DNA of 33,508 bases. Origin: Solidesulfovibrio sp. GTDB taxonomy: Bacteria > Desulfobacterota > Desulfovibrionia > Desulfovibrionales > Desulfovibrionaceae. The position numbers and the translations under genes are program-made. This document shows positions 22,414 through 31,878 of the stretch, in pieces; the stretch's first letter is position 1, and every line of letters starts with the position of its first letter. Location of the stretch: assembly GCF_038562415.1 (NCBI RefSeq), contig NZ_JBCFBA010000034.1, forward strand, positions 1 through 33,508, in the 5' to 3' direction. The notes beneath the pieces were generated by a model. That model searched no databases. It was not told where the DNA came from and worked only from the letters and a program-made list of their open reading frames with translations.

Positions 22414-22902
22414 ATGGCGACACGGACCGAAACATGCCTGGCCGGGCCGCTGGCCCTGACCATCCACTGGCAAGGCGACGAGGTCGCCAGCCTGTCCCTG
22501 GACTGGTCCAAGGGCAAGACGCGGCGCCTGGCCACCGAGGCCGGCGAGGCGGTGCAGGCCGCCCTGGAACGCTACGTGGCCGGCGAGGAAACGGACTGGC
22601 CCGCCCTGCCCTGGCGCCTGGAGGGCCTGTCGGACTTCGCCCGGCGGGTGCTCGCCGAACTGGCCCGGGTGCCCCGGGGCCAGATGGTCAGCTACGGCTG
22701 GCTGGCGGCCAAGGCCGGCCGGCCCAAGGCGGCCCGGGCCGTGGGCCGGGTCATGGCCCGCAACCCCTTCCCCATGCTCGTTCCCTGCCACCGGGTGGTG
22801 GGGGCCGACGGCACGCTCACGGGCTTCGGCCCGGGGCTCGACATGAAACGCTACCTGCTGGAGCGCGAAGGCGCCCTGGCCCCAAAGCCCACACAAGGAT
22901 GA
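22414..22902 (+). CDS. ogt: Methylated-DNA--protein-cysteine methyltransferase
   Basis: 162-residue suicide repair enzyme that removes O6-alkyl groups from guanine by transfer to its own cysteine. The active-site motif PCHRVV is present with the acceptor Cys at residue 125, and the DNA-binding helix region (QMVSYGWLAAKAGRPKAARAVGRVM) precedes it. The length fits Ogt without an Ada N-terminal domain. The ATG follows CGGAGG. It ends nine bases before ribE, so the two probably share a transcript, although no functional link is known. Confidence 0.95.
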   Translation: MATRTETCLAGPLALTIHWQGDEVASLSLDWSKGKTRRLATEAGEAVQAALERYVAGEETDWPALPWRLEGLSDFARRVLAELARVPRGQMVSYGWLAAKAGRPKAARAVGRVMARNPFPMLVPCHRVVGADGTLTGFGPGLDMKRYLLEREGALAPKPTQG

Positions 22903-22910
22903 CACGCGCG

Positions 22911-23564
22911 ATGTTTACCGGACTGGTGATGGGACTTGGCCGCATCGAGGACGTGCGCGCCCGCGGCGAGGAAACCCGTTTTCGCATCAAGGCGCTTTTC
23001 GACCTCGACCACCTCGTCCTTGGCGAATCCATCGCCGTCAACGGCGCCTGCCTGACCGTGGAAACGGCCGGGGACAAGGAATTTTCCGCCTACGCCTCGG
23101 CCGAGACCCTGTCCAAGACGGGCCTGGGGACGCTCAAGGCCGGCAGCACCGTCAACCTGGAGCGCGCCCTGGCCCTCGGCGACCGCCTGGGCGGCCACAT
23201 GGTCGCCGGCCACGTGGACTGCCAGGCCAGGATCGAATCCGTGACCCCGGCCGGCCAGTCCACCCGCTTGCGCCTGACCTTTCCCCAGGAATTCTCCACC
23301 CAGGTCGTGCCCAAGGGCTCGGTGGCCCTGGACGGCATCAGCCTCACGGTCAACGAATGCGGCGACGGGTTCCTCACGGTCAACATCATCCCCTCGACCC
23401 TGGGCGCCACCACCATCGGCTCCTGGAAGCCGGGCGTTTCGGTCAACATGGAGACGGACCTGATCGGCAAATACGTGCTGCGCCTGCTCGGCCCGTGGAA
23501 AGAGGCCGGCGGCGGCAAGGGCTCGCGCCTCACCGAGGGCTTCCTGCGCGAGCACGGCTTCTAG
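22911..23564 (+). CDS. ribE: Riboflavin synthase alpha chain
   Basis: 217-residue enzyme forming riboflavin by dismutation of two molecules of 6,7-dimethyl-8-ribityllumazine. It has the two tandem lumazine-binding domains: MFTGLV at the very start with GESIAVNGACLTV in the first, and GSVALDGISLTVNE in the second; the GGHMVAGHVD linker motif is intact. The start at 22911 gives the near-universal MFTGLV; an ATG four codons earlier overlaps the ogt stop and cannot be excluded. No other rib genes and no FMN riboswitch are seen here. Confidence 0.96.
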   Translation: MFTGLVMGLGRIEDVRARGEETRFRIKALFDLDHLVLGESIAVNGACLTVETAGDKEFSAYASAETLSKTGLGTLKAGSTVNLERALALGDRLGGHMVAGHVDCQARIESVTPAGQSTRLRLTFPQEFSTQVVPKGSVALDGISLTVNECGDGFLTVNIIPSTLGATTIGSWKPGVSVNMETDLIGKYVLRLLGPWKEAGGGKGSRLTEGFLREHGF

Positions 23565-23590
23565 CGCCCCCCGATAACGCAACCGGGGAT

Positions 23591-23637
23591 CGCGGGCCAC
23601 GGGCCGGGATGCCCCTTTGCGCGCGACGTGGCCCGCG
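23591..23637. repeat. Inverted repeat between convergent genes
   Basis: Perfect 11-bp arms (CGCGGGCCACG and its complement) separated by 25 bases lie between the convergent ribE and aldo/keto reductase genes. It may act as a bidirectional transcript end, but there is no T-run on either side. Confidence 0.5.
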
Positions 23638-23682
23638 CCGCCGCCCGGCGGCCCCGAACGGCGGCGGGACGGTCGGCCCGGC

Positions 23683-24714
23683 CTACCAGGCCACGGGCTT
23701 GGGGTTGATGTCGTCGGAGCCCATCTGGTGCCAGTAGGGATAGGCCGGGGTGCGGCGGCTGACGGCGTCCAGGCGGCCGATCTGGTCCGGGGTCAGGCGC
23801 AACTCCACGGCCCCGAGGTTTTGCCGCAACTGCGCCTCGTCGCGGGCGCCGACCACGATGTTGCACACCGTGGGCCGGGTCAGCAGCCAGGCCAGGGCGA
23901 CCTGGGCCACGGTGCCACCCGTTTCCCCGGCCACGGCGTCAAGCACGTCCACCACGTCGTAGAGGAAGGCGTCGTCCACGGGCGGCCCTTTTTCGGCCCC
24001 GCCCGACTTGATGCGGCCCTCGCCCATGGGCTGGCCCCGGCGGATCTTGCCGGTCAGCCGCCCCCAGCCCAGCGGGCTCCAGACCATGAGCCCCAGCCCC
24101 TGGTCCACGGCCAGGGGCATGAGCTCCCATTCGTAGTCCCGGCCCACGAGCGAATAGTTGCCCTGGTAGGCGACGTAGCGGCCCAGGCCGTACTTCTCGG
24201 ACACGGCCAGGGATTTCATGACCTGCCAGCCCGAGAAGTTGGAGCAGCCGATGTAGCGGATCTTGCCGGCCCGGATCAGGTCGTCGAGGGTGCGCAGCGC
24301 CTCCTCCACCGGGGTGCGGCCGTCGAAGCCGTGCATGAAGTAGACGTCGATGTAATCGGTGCCCAGGCGCCGCAGGCTGTCCTCGCAGGCCCGCAGCAGG
24401 TGGTGGCGCGACGAACCCCGGTCGTTGGGACCCGGCCCCATGGGAAAGGTGGCCTTGGTGGCGACAAGCGCCTTGTCGCGCCGACCGGCCAGGGCCTGGC
24501 CCAGGATGCGTTCGGCCTCCCCCTCGGAATAGATGTCGGCCGTGTCGAAGAAGGTGACGCCCGCCTCCAGGCAGATGTCCACCAGCCGGGTGGCCTGGGC
24601 GGCGTCGGTCGCCCCCCAGCGCTGGAAGAAGGCATTGGTGCCGCCGAAGGTGCCCGTGCCGAAGCTTAAGACCGGGACATGCAGCCCCGATCGCCCGAAT
24701 TGCCGGTTTTCCAT
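23683..24714 (-). CDS. Aldo/keto reductase
   Basis: 343-residue NAD(P)H-dependent oxidoreductase of the AKR superfamily. The catalytic tetrad is visible as Asp57, Tyr62, Lys87 and His128 (FFDTADIYSEGE, ALVATK, YFMHGFDG). The rest follows the TIM-barrel pattern, with cofactor-binding segment GCSNFSGW and NIVVGARDEAQL near the C-terminus. The ATG follows AAAAGGAG. Substrate cannot be told from sequence. It is in the same orientation as the MFS gene upstream (124-base gap), so co-transcription is possible. Confidence 0.94.
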   Translation of the reverse strand: MENRQFGRSGLHVPVLSFGTGTFGGTNAFFQRWGATDAAQATRLVDICLEAGVTFFDTADIYSEGEAERILGQALAGRRDKALVATKATFPMGPGPNDRGSSRHHLLRACEDSLRRLGTDYIDVYFMHGFDGRTPVEEALRTLDDLIRAGKIRYIGCSNFSGWQVMKSLAVSEKYGLGRYVAYQGNYSLVGRDYEWELMPLAVDQGLGLMVWSPLGWGRLTGKIRRGQPMGEGRIKSGGAEKGPPVDDAFLYDVVDVLDAVAGETGGTVAQVALAWLLTRPTVCNIVVGARDEAQLRQNLGAVELRLTPDQIGRLDAVSRRTPAYPYWHQMGSDDINPKPVAW

Positions 24715-24838
24715 GCGCTACTCCTTTTCATGGCTCCCCGCGCACATCGCGCCGGCCGTCGGGCCGGGGCCCCGGGGATTGGCCGGACCATAACCCGGCC
24801 GCCCGGCCAGCGCCAGCCCGGCGGACGATTTTCGCGCT

Positions 24839-26038
24839 TCACGACCGGGCGGCGCCGCGCACCTCCACGGCCAGGGCGCCAAGGCCGCAGGCCAGGCCCA
24901 GGGCGCACACCCCCGCCCAGCCCCAGGCGGCGAAGACCCGGGCGCCCACGGCCGTCCCCAGCGCCCCGCCCACGAACATCACGGTCATGAAAACCGTGTT
25001 GAGGCGGCTGCGGGCCGTGGCGTCCAGGGCGTAGACCCGGGCCTGGTTGGCCACCATGGCCGCCTGAAGCCCCACGTCCATGAGGACGATGGCCGCGATG
25101 AGGGCGGCCCAGGAGGCGGGGAAAAGCCACAACAGCCCAAAGCCGGCGGCCACACCCGCGGCCCCCCAGGCCACGAGCCGGCCCTTGCCGCTCCGGTCGG
25201 CCAGCCGGCCGGCCAGGGGCGCCGCCGCCACGCCGGCCAGGCCCACCAGCCCAAGCAGCCCGGCCACGGCGCTGCCCTGGGCAAAGGGCGGCTTTTCCAG
25301 AAAGATGGCCAGGTCGGACCAAAAGGCCACGAACGCGCCGAAAAGCAGGCCCTGGACCAGCCCGGCCCGGCGCAGGCTGGCATGGGCGGCGTAGAGCCGG
25401 CCAAGCGAGGCCAGCATGGCCGGATAGGACAGCCGCGTGACCGGCGCCACCCGGGGCAGCCTGGCCAAAAGCACCGCGCTCATGGCCGCAACGGCCAGGC
25501 CGGCGCCGCCGAACATGGCCCGCCAGTCGCCGTACTCGGCCACCAGCCCGCTTATGGTGCGCGAGAGCAGAATGCCGGCGAGCAGCCCGGCCATGACCGT
25601 GCCGACCACGCTGCCCCGGCGCTCCTCCCCGGCCAGTTGGGCGGCCATGGGCACGATCTGCTGGGCGACCGTGGCCAGCAGGCCGATCAGCAGGCTCGCC
25701 ACCAGAAGCAGCCCCAGCCCCGGCGTGAACGCCGCCGCCATCAAGGCCACGGCCAGGGCCAGGGAGGTGAGCCCGACCAACGCCCGGCGCTCGAACCGGT
25801 CGCCCAGCGGCGCCAGCAGCAGCAATCCGGCCGCATAGCCCAGTTGGGTCAGCACCGCCACCCAGGAAACGGCGGACGGATCGGCCGCGAACCGCCGGGC
25901 CAGTATCCCCAGCATCGGCTGGTTGTAATAGATGCTGGCCACGGACAGCCCGGCCGCCGCCGCCATCAAGGCCACCGTCCCCCGGCCGAGCCCGGGCGCG
26001 TCGTCGGCTTCAAGGGGCAAAGAGGTCGAATCGTGCAC
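24839..26038 (-). CDS. MFS transporter, probable efflux type
   Basis: 399-residue major facilitator protein with about twelve hydrophobic helices. The MFS loop motif appears as LAPLGDRFERR between helices 2 and 3 and again in a weaker form (LAGRLADRSGKGR). The sequence resembles drug/arabinose-type exporters, but the substrate is unknown. The start is a GTG at 26038 with AAAGGAG upstream. A promoter with overlapping palindromes precedes it, and a TetR-family gene lies directly upstream, so repression by that TetR and induction by the exported compound is the likely arrangement. Confidence 0.92.
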   Translation of the reverse strand: MHDSTSLPLEADDAPGLGRGTVALMAAAAGLSVASIYYNQPMLGILARRFAADPSAVSWVAVLTQLGYAAGLLLLAPLGDRFERRALVGLTSLALAVALMAAAFTPGLGLLLVASLLIGLLATVAQQIVPMAAQLAGEERRGSVVGTVMAGLLAGILLSRTISGLVAEYGDWRAMFGGAGLAVAAMSAVLLARLPRVAPVTRLSYPAMLASLGRLYAAHASLRRAGLVQGLLFGAFVAFWSDLAIFLEKPPFAQGSAVAGLLGLVGLAGVAAAPLAGRLADRSGKGRLVAWGAAGVAAGFGLLWLFPASWAALIAAIVLMDVGLQAAMVANQARVYALDATARSRLNTVFMTVMFVGGALGTAVGARVFAAWGWAGVCALGLACGLGALAVEVRGAARS

Positions 26039-26055
26039 AGGTCACTCCTTTGCTT

Positions 26056-26105
26056 CGTTTCGAAACGATACGTATCGTATATAATCAGAATCGAAGCCGC
26101 GTCAA
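26056..26105 (-). promoter_or_regulatory. MFS promoter with palindromic TetR-type operators
   Basis: On the minus strand TTGACG (26100-26105) is followed after 16 bases by TATATA, or after 18 by TATACG. Directly over and downstream of the -10 are two adjoining perfect palindromes: ACGATACGTATCGT (26065-26078) and CGTTTCGAAACG (26056-26067), sharing three bases. This is the expected layout for repression by a TetR dimer. Confidence 0.72.
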
Positions 26106-26164
26106 GCCCGGGCTCGTAAATTTTAAAACAATTTATTTCAGGCTATTGGAGAAGAAACGAACAA

Positions 26165-26782
26165 TTACGGCCGCTCGGCCGCGTCCGCCCGTCCCGGGGC
26201 GAGCCCGGCAAAGACGAGGCCGGCGACGTCGCGCACGAACGTGTCGTCCAGGGGCAGGTGGCCCAGGAGCATGCGGTGGAAGAGGGGGCCGTAGAGGGCG
26301 TCCACCATGATATCCAGCTCGACGTCGGCCCGGATTTCCCCGGCTGCCACGCCCCGGCGCAGGACCTCCTTGGCCGCCTCGCGCCGCGGGGTCATGTAGC
26401 CGTCGAGAAAGGCTTGGCGCACTTCCGGATCGGCCTGGCCCAGGGCGATGCACTCGCACACCAGCCGGCCCGGGAGGCTGCGGTAGGCGGCGGCCAGGCG
26501 CAGCATCTGCGTGGTGATGTCGGCCACGGCCGAATCGGTGCGGGGAAAGGCGAGACGGGGCGAGACGGCGGCCAGGAAGGCCTCCATGGCCACCGCCCCT
26601 TTGCTCGGCCACCAGCGGTAGAGCGTGGCCTTGCCCACGCCGGCCCGGGCGGCGATGCCCTCCATGGTCAGCCGGGCGAAGCCCGCCTCCTCGAGCAGGC
26701 GGCCCGCGGCCTCGAGCACGGCGGCCCGGACCGCGTCACTGCGCGGCCGGCCGGGCAGGCGCTTGGCGGCGGCTGGACCCAT
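26165..26782 (-). CDS. TetR family transcriptional regulator
   Basis: 205-residue TetR-type repressor. The DNA-binding domain occupies about residues 16-62, with the helix-turn-helix LTMEGIAARAGVGKATLYRWWPSK; the rest is an all-helical ligand-binding and dimerisation domain of the C-terminal AcrR-like type. The ATG at 26782 is chosen because AAGGAGGTGA lies at ideal spacing; a longer reading to 26899 is unlikely. It is 126 bases upstream of the MFS gene on the same strand, with palindromes in between, making it the probable regulator of that gene. Confidence 0.94.
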   Translation of the reverse strand: MGPAAAKRLPGRPRSDAVRAAVLEAAGRLLEEAGFARLTMEGIAARAGVGKATLYRWWPSKGAVAMEAFLAAVSPRLAFPRTDSAVADITTQMLRLAAAYRSLPGRLVCECIALGQADPEVRQAFLDGYMTPRREAAKEVLRRGVAAGEIRADVELDIMVDALYGPLFHRMLLGHLPLDDTFVRDVAGLVFAGLAPGRADAAERP

Positions 26783-26945
26783 GGACGTCACCTCCTTGGC
26801 CGCGACCCCGGCGGCGGGTGGCGCGGCAGGCGGCCAGGATAACCACGAGCCGCCACGGGCGGCAAGGCCGCGCCCGGCCGCAAAAAGCGTGGGGCACAAC
26901 GCCCGGCGATTGACGGCCCGGTGACAAGGCGGCTAGTCCTTGGCC

Positions 26946-28687
<1,742 letters not shown>

Positions 28688-28691
<4 letters not shown>

Positions 28692-30130
28692 CCGCCGCCC
28701 CGACCCCCGCCTTCGGCATCCTGCTCGTGGACGACGAGCCGGCCTGGCTGCGCTCCCTGTCGCTGACGCTGGAATCCGCGGCCGGCATCACCAACACCTT
28801 CCTGTGCCAGGAAAGCCGCGACGTCCTGCCGCTTTTGGAAAAAGGCGGCATAAGCCTGGTGCTCCTCGACCTGACCATGCCGGGCCTGTCCGGCGAGGAA
28901 CTGCTGGCCGCCATCGCCGAGCGCCATCCCGACGTGGCCTGCATCATCGTCAGCGGCGTCAACCAGATCGACACGGCCGTGCGCTGCATGAAGCTCGGGG
29001 CCTTCGACTACTACGTCAAGACCGACGAGGAGGACCGCATCGTCGGCGGCGTGGCCCGGGCCATCCGCATGCTGGAGCTTCGCGACGAGAACCGGGCCGT
29101 CAAAAGCCGGCTGGTGGCCGGCGGCCCGGCCCATCCCGAGGCCTTTGCCGGCATCGTCACCCGCTCGCGGGCCATGCTCTCGGTGTTCGCCTACATCGAG
29201 GCCGTGGCCCAAAGCCCCCAGCCGCTGCTGGTGACCGGCGAATCGGGCGTGGGCAAGGAGAACCTGGTGCGGGCCGCCCATGCCGTGAGCTCCCGCGACG
29301 GGCCGCTCGTGGCCGTCAACGTGGCCGGCCTCGACGACGCGGTTTTCGCGGACACGCTGTTCGGCCACGTCCGGGGGGCCTACACCGGGGCCGAGGCGCC
29401 GCGCCGGGGCATGGTCGAGGAGGCCGCCGGCGGGACGCTGTTCCTCGACGAGATCGGCGACCTGGCCGTCGCCTCCCAGGTGAAGCTGCTGCGCCTGCTC
29501 CAGGAGGGCGAATATTTCGCCCTGGGCAGCGATCAGCCCAAGCGGCTGCGGGCCCGGGTCATCGTGGCCACCCACCGCGACCTGGCCGCCGACGAGGCCG
29601 ACGGGAAATTCCGGCGCGACCTCTATTTCCGGCTGCGCACCCACCATGTCCACATCCCGGCCCTGCGGGAGCGCAAGGAGGACATCGAGCCGCTTTTGCG
29701 CCATTTCCTGGACGAGGCCGCCACGGCCATGGGCAAGCCCAGGCCCACCCCGCCGCCGGAGCTGGCCGCCTGCCTGGCCGCCTACCCCTTCCCCGGCAAC
29801 ATCCGGGAGCTGCGGGCCATGGTCTTCGACGCCGTGAGCCTGCACACCGGGCGCATGCTGTCCATGAAAAGCTTCCTGGCCGCCATCGGCCGGACCAGGC
29901 CCTGCCCGGCCGCGCCGCCGCCCAACCCCTTTGCCCCCTTCGAGCGGCTGCCCACCTTCGCCGAGGCGGCCCGGTTTTTGGTGGACGAGGCGCTGGCGCG
30001 CTCGGGCGGCAACCAGACCCTGGCCGCGCGGCTGCTCGGCATCTCCCAGCCGGCGCTGAGCAAGCGCCTCAAGCACGCCGCCGCCGGCAACCCCCATAAC
30101 CCCGGCAATGGCCATAACCAGGGGTTATAG
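28688..30130 (+). CDS. Sigma-54-dependent response regulator (NtrC type)
   Basis: 480-residue enhancer-binding protein. The receiver domain (1-120) has phospho-acceptor Asp61 and Lys111; the usual Pro after that Lys is Thr. The AAA+ domain (about 155-385) has Walker A GESGVGK (184-190), a sigma-54 contact loop reading GAYTGA (230-235) in place of GAFTGA, and Walker B LFLDEI (251-256). A Fis-type helix-turn-helix lies at about 440-462 (GNQTLAARLLGISQPALSKRL). The start is a GTG overlapping the kinase stop. The last dozen residues (NPHNPGNGHNQ) are encoded by palindromic DNA that looks like binding sites. It probably activates the sigma-54 promoter at 30.27 kb. Confidence 0.95.
30086..30130 (+). 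promoter_or_regulatory. Two enhancer-like palindromes (UAS sites A and B)
   Basis: Site A (30094-30111) reads CCATAACCCCGGCAATGG, 16 of 18 bases like the perfect palindrome at site C. Site B (30112-30130) reads CCATAACC-AGG-GGTTATAG. They lie 145-180 bases upstream of the -24 element and overlap the 3' end of the activator gene. Binding by that activator is inferred. Confidence 0.65.
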
Positions 30131-30172
30131 CGGGTAACACCCTCTCTTCAAAAACTTTTTTCTCTTCCTTCG

Positions 30173-30207
30173 GGCAACCCCCCATAACCCCGGTTATGGG
30201 GGTTGCC
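30173..30207 (+). promoter_or_regulatory. Large perfect palindrome (UAS site C)
   Basis: Core CCATAACCCCGGTTATGG (30182-30199) is a perfect palindrome, extended to 15-bp arms (GGCAACCCCC.ATAACC and its complement, with one extra C on the left). Its left arm repeats the 20 bases at 30086-30105. It lies about 85 bases upstream of the sigma-54 promoter. As RNA it would fold into a strong hairpin and could also end the activator transcript, but no T-run follows. Confidence 0.7.
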
Positions 30208-30272
30208 GGCCCGTTGCCGGGTCTTTCAATAATTCCACTGTCATTCAAGCAAGTTACCAATCCGACACCGGA

Positions 30273-30290
30273 CTGGCACCCATCCTGCTT
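30273..30290 (+). promoter_or_regulatory. Sigma-54 (-24/-12) promoter
   Basis: CTGGCACCCATCCTGCTT has GG at 30275-30276 and GC at 30287-30288 with exactly 10 bases between, matching the TGGCAC-N5-TTGC pattern except for one base. It lies about 130 bases before the transporter start and downstream of the enhancer-like palindromes. Confidence 0.82.
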
Positions 30291-30333
30291 TGGGACGCCA
30301 CACAGGCTGTTCCGCCATGCGGCCTTACTTCGG

Positions 30334-30364
30334 CCGGGCGTGGCGTTTCCCGCGCCACGCCCGG
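30334..30364 (+). other. Leader hairpin before the transporter gene
   Basis: Perfect 12-bp stem (CCGGGCGTGGCG and complement) with a seven-base loop, in the 5' untranslated region predicted from the sigma-54 promoter. No T-run follows, so it is more likely a stabilising or regulatory stem than a terminator. Confidence 0.6.
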
Positions 30365-30418
30365 AAATGCCCCGAACGGCGGACGGTTCCGAAACGACGC
30401 AGCCCAAAGGAGCCTCCC

Positions 30419-31849
30419 ATGCAACGCGCCATCAAAGCCCTGGCCCCGATCCTGCTCGGTCTGCTGATCTGGGCGCTACCCGCCCCCCAAGGCCTCACCC
30501 CCGCCACCTGGACCTACTTCGCCCTGTTCGCGGCGGTGGTGCTGGCGCTGGTGCTCGAACCCGTTCCCCCGGCCCTGGCCGGGCTTCTTGGCGTCACGGT
30601 GGCCACCGTCCTGCGCCTGGTGCCCGTGACCCCGGGCAAGGCGCCTTCGCCGGGCGACGCCATCAAGTGGTGCCTGTCGGGCTTTTCCAACGGCACGGTC
30701 TGGCTGATTTTCGCCGCCTTCATGTTCGCCCTGGGCTACGAGAAAACGGGCCTCGGCAAGCGGCTGGGGCTCACGCTGATCCGGCGCATGGGCAGAAAGA
30801 CCCTGGGCCTGGGCTACGCCGTGGCCCTGGCCGACCTGATCCTGGCGCCGTTCATGCCGTCCAACACCGCCCGAAGCGGCGGCACCATCTTTCCCATCAT
30901 CAAGAACATTCCGCCGCTGTACGGCTCCACGCCCGAGAACAACCCCCGGGGCCTGGGCGCCTACCTCATGTGGACGGCCCTGGCCACCACCTGCGTCACC
31001 TCCTCCATGTTCCTGACCAGCCTGGCCCCCAACGTCCTGGCCCAGTCCCTGGTGGAAAAGACCGCCCACGTGAGCCTCGGCTGGAACCAGTGGTTCCTCA
31101 GTGTGCTGCCCGTGGGCGTCATCCTGTTTCTGGCCACGCCGCTTCTGGCCTACGTCCTCTACCCGCCCACCCAGAAGACCTCGGAAAACGCCCCGATCTG
31201 GGCGGCCGAGGAACTGCGCAAGCTCGGGCCGCTGACCGGCCGCGAGGTCACCATGGCCGCCCTGGCCGTCTGCGCCCTGCTCGGCTGGATCTTCCTCAAG
31301 GATTTCGTCGACGCGACCACCGTGGCCCTGGCCGCCATCTGCGTCATGTGCCTGGCCAGGGTCGTCACCTGGGAGGACGTCATCGGCTACAAGCAGGCCT
31401 GGAACGTGCTGGCCTGGTTCGCCACCCTGGTCACCCTGGCCGACGGCCTGGGCAAGACCGGCTTTCTCAAGTGGTTCGCCGAGGCCGCCTCGACCCACAT
31501 GCAGGGCCTGTCCCCCACGGCCACCCTGCTTGGCCTCACCGTCCTGTTTTTCGTCAGCCACTACATGTTCGCCAGCGTCACCGCCCACGTGGCCGCGCTG
31601 TTGCCGGTCATGCTGGCCGCGGCCATGGCCGTGCCCGGGCTCGATATCGCCACCGCCTCCATGGTCCTTTGCGCCACGCTCGGCATCATGGGGATCATCA
31701 GCCCCTACGGCACCGGCCCTTCGCCCATCTATTTCGGTTCCGGCTACATCAAGGGCAAGGAATTCTGGGTGCTGGGCGCCATCTTCGGCGTCATCTACCT
31801 GGGCGTGTTCCTGCTCGTCGGCTTCCCCTGGATTCTGTCCCGGGCCTAG
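30419..31849 (+). CDS. DASS-family dicarboxylate transporter
   Basis: 476-residue polytopic transporter of the divalent anion:sodium symporter family, close in pattern to the CitT/TtdT antiporter branch. About twelve hydrophobic helices are seen, with the two substrate-site motifs PSNTARSGGTIFPII and SPYGTGPSPIYFGSGYI. Branch members exchange dicarboxylates such as tartrate, malate, fumarate, citrate or 2-oxoglutarate for succinate. The ATG at 30419 follows AAAGGAG. It is the first gene of a probable operon under the sigma-54 promoter; fumarase genes follow after 29 bases, pointing to malate or fumarate as substrate. Confidence 0.92.
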   Translation: MQRAIKALAPILLGLLIWALPAPQGLTPATWTYFALFAAVVLALVLEPVPPALAGLLGVTVATVLRLVPVTPGKAPSPGDAIKWCLSGFSNGTVWLIFAAFMFALGYEKTGLGKRLGLTLIRRMGRKTLGLGYAVALADLILAPFMPSNTARSGGTIFPIIKNIPPLYGSTPENNPRGLGAYLMWTALATTCVTSSMFLTSLAPNVLAQSLVEKTAHVSLGWNQWFLSVLPVGVILFLATPLLAYVLYPPTQKTSENAPIWAAEELRKLGPLTGREVTMAALAVCALLGWIFLKDFVDATTVALAAICVMCLARVVTWEDVIGYKQAWNVLAWFATLVTLADGLGKTGFLKWFAEAASTHMQGLSPTATLLGLTVLFFVSHYMFASVTAHVAALLPVMLAAAMAVPGLDIATASMVLCATLGIMGIISPYGTGPSPIYFGSGYIKGKEFWVLGAIFGVIYLGVFLLVGFPWILSRA

Positions 31850-31878
31850 ACCGGCCCGTCGAGGGAAAAGGAGTCCCC

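Noticed and set aside
22134-22910. Extended N-terminus of the riboflavin synthase frame over ogt
   Set aside because: Riboflavin synthase begins MFTGLV; the upstream part is out of frame with ogt and has no family similarity.
30131-30172. Short GGGT/ACCC hairpin and T-rich stretch after the activator gene as an intrinsic terminator
   Set aside because: The stem is only about four base pairs and the T-runs are separated from it.
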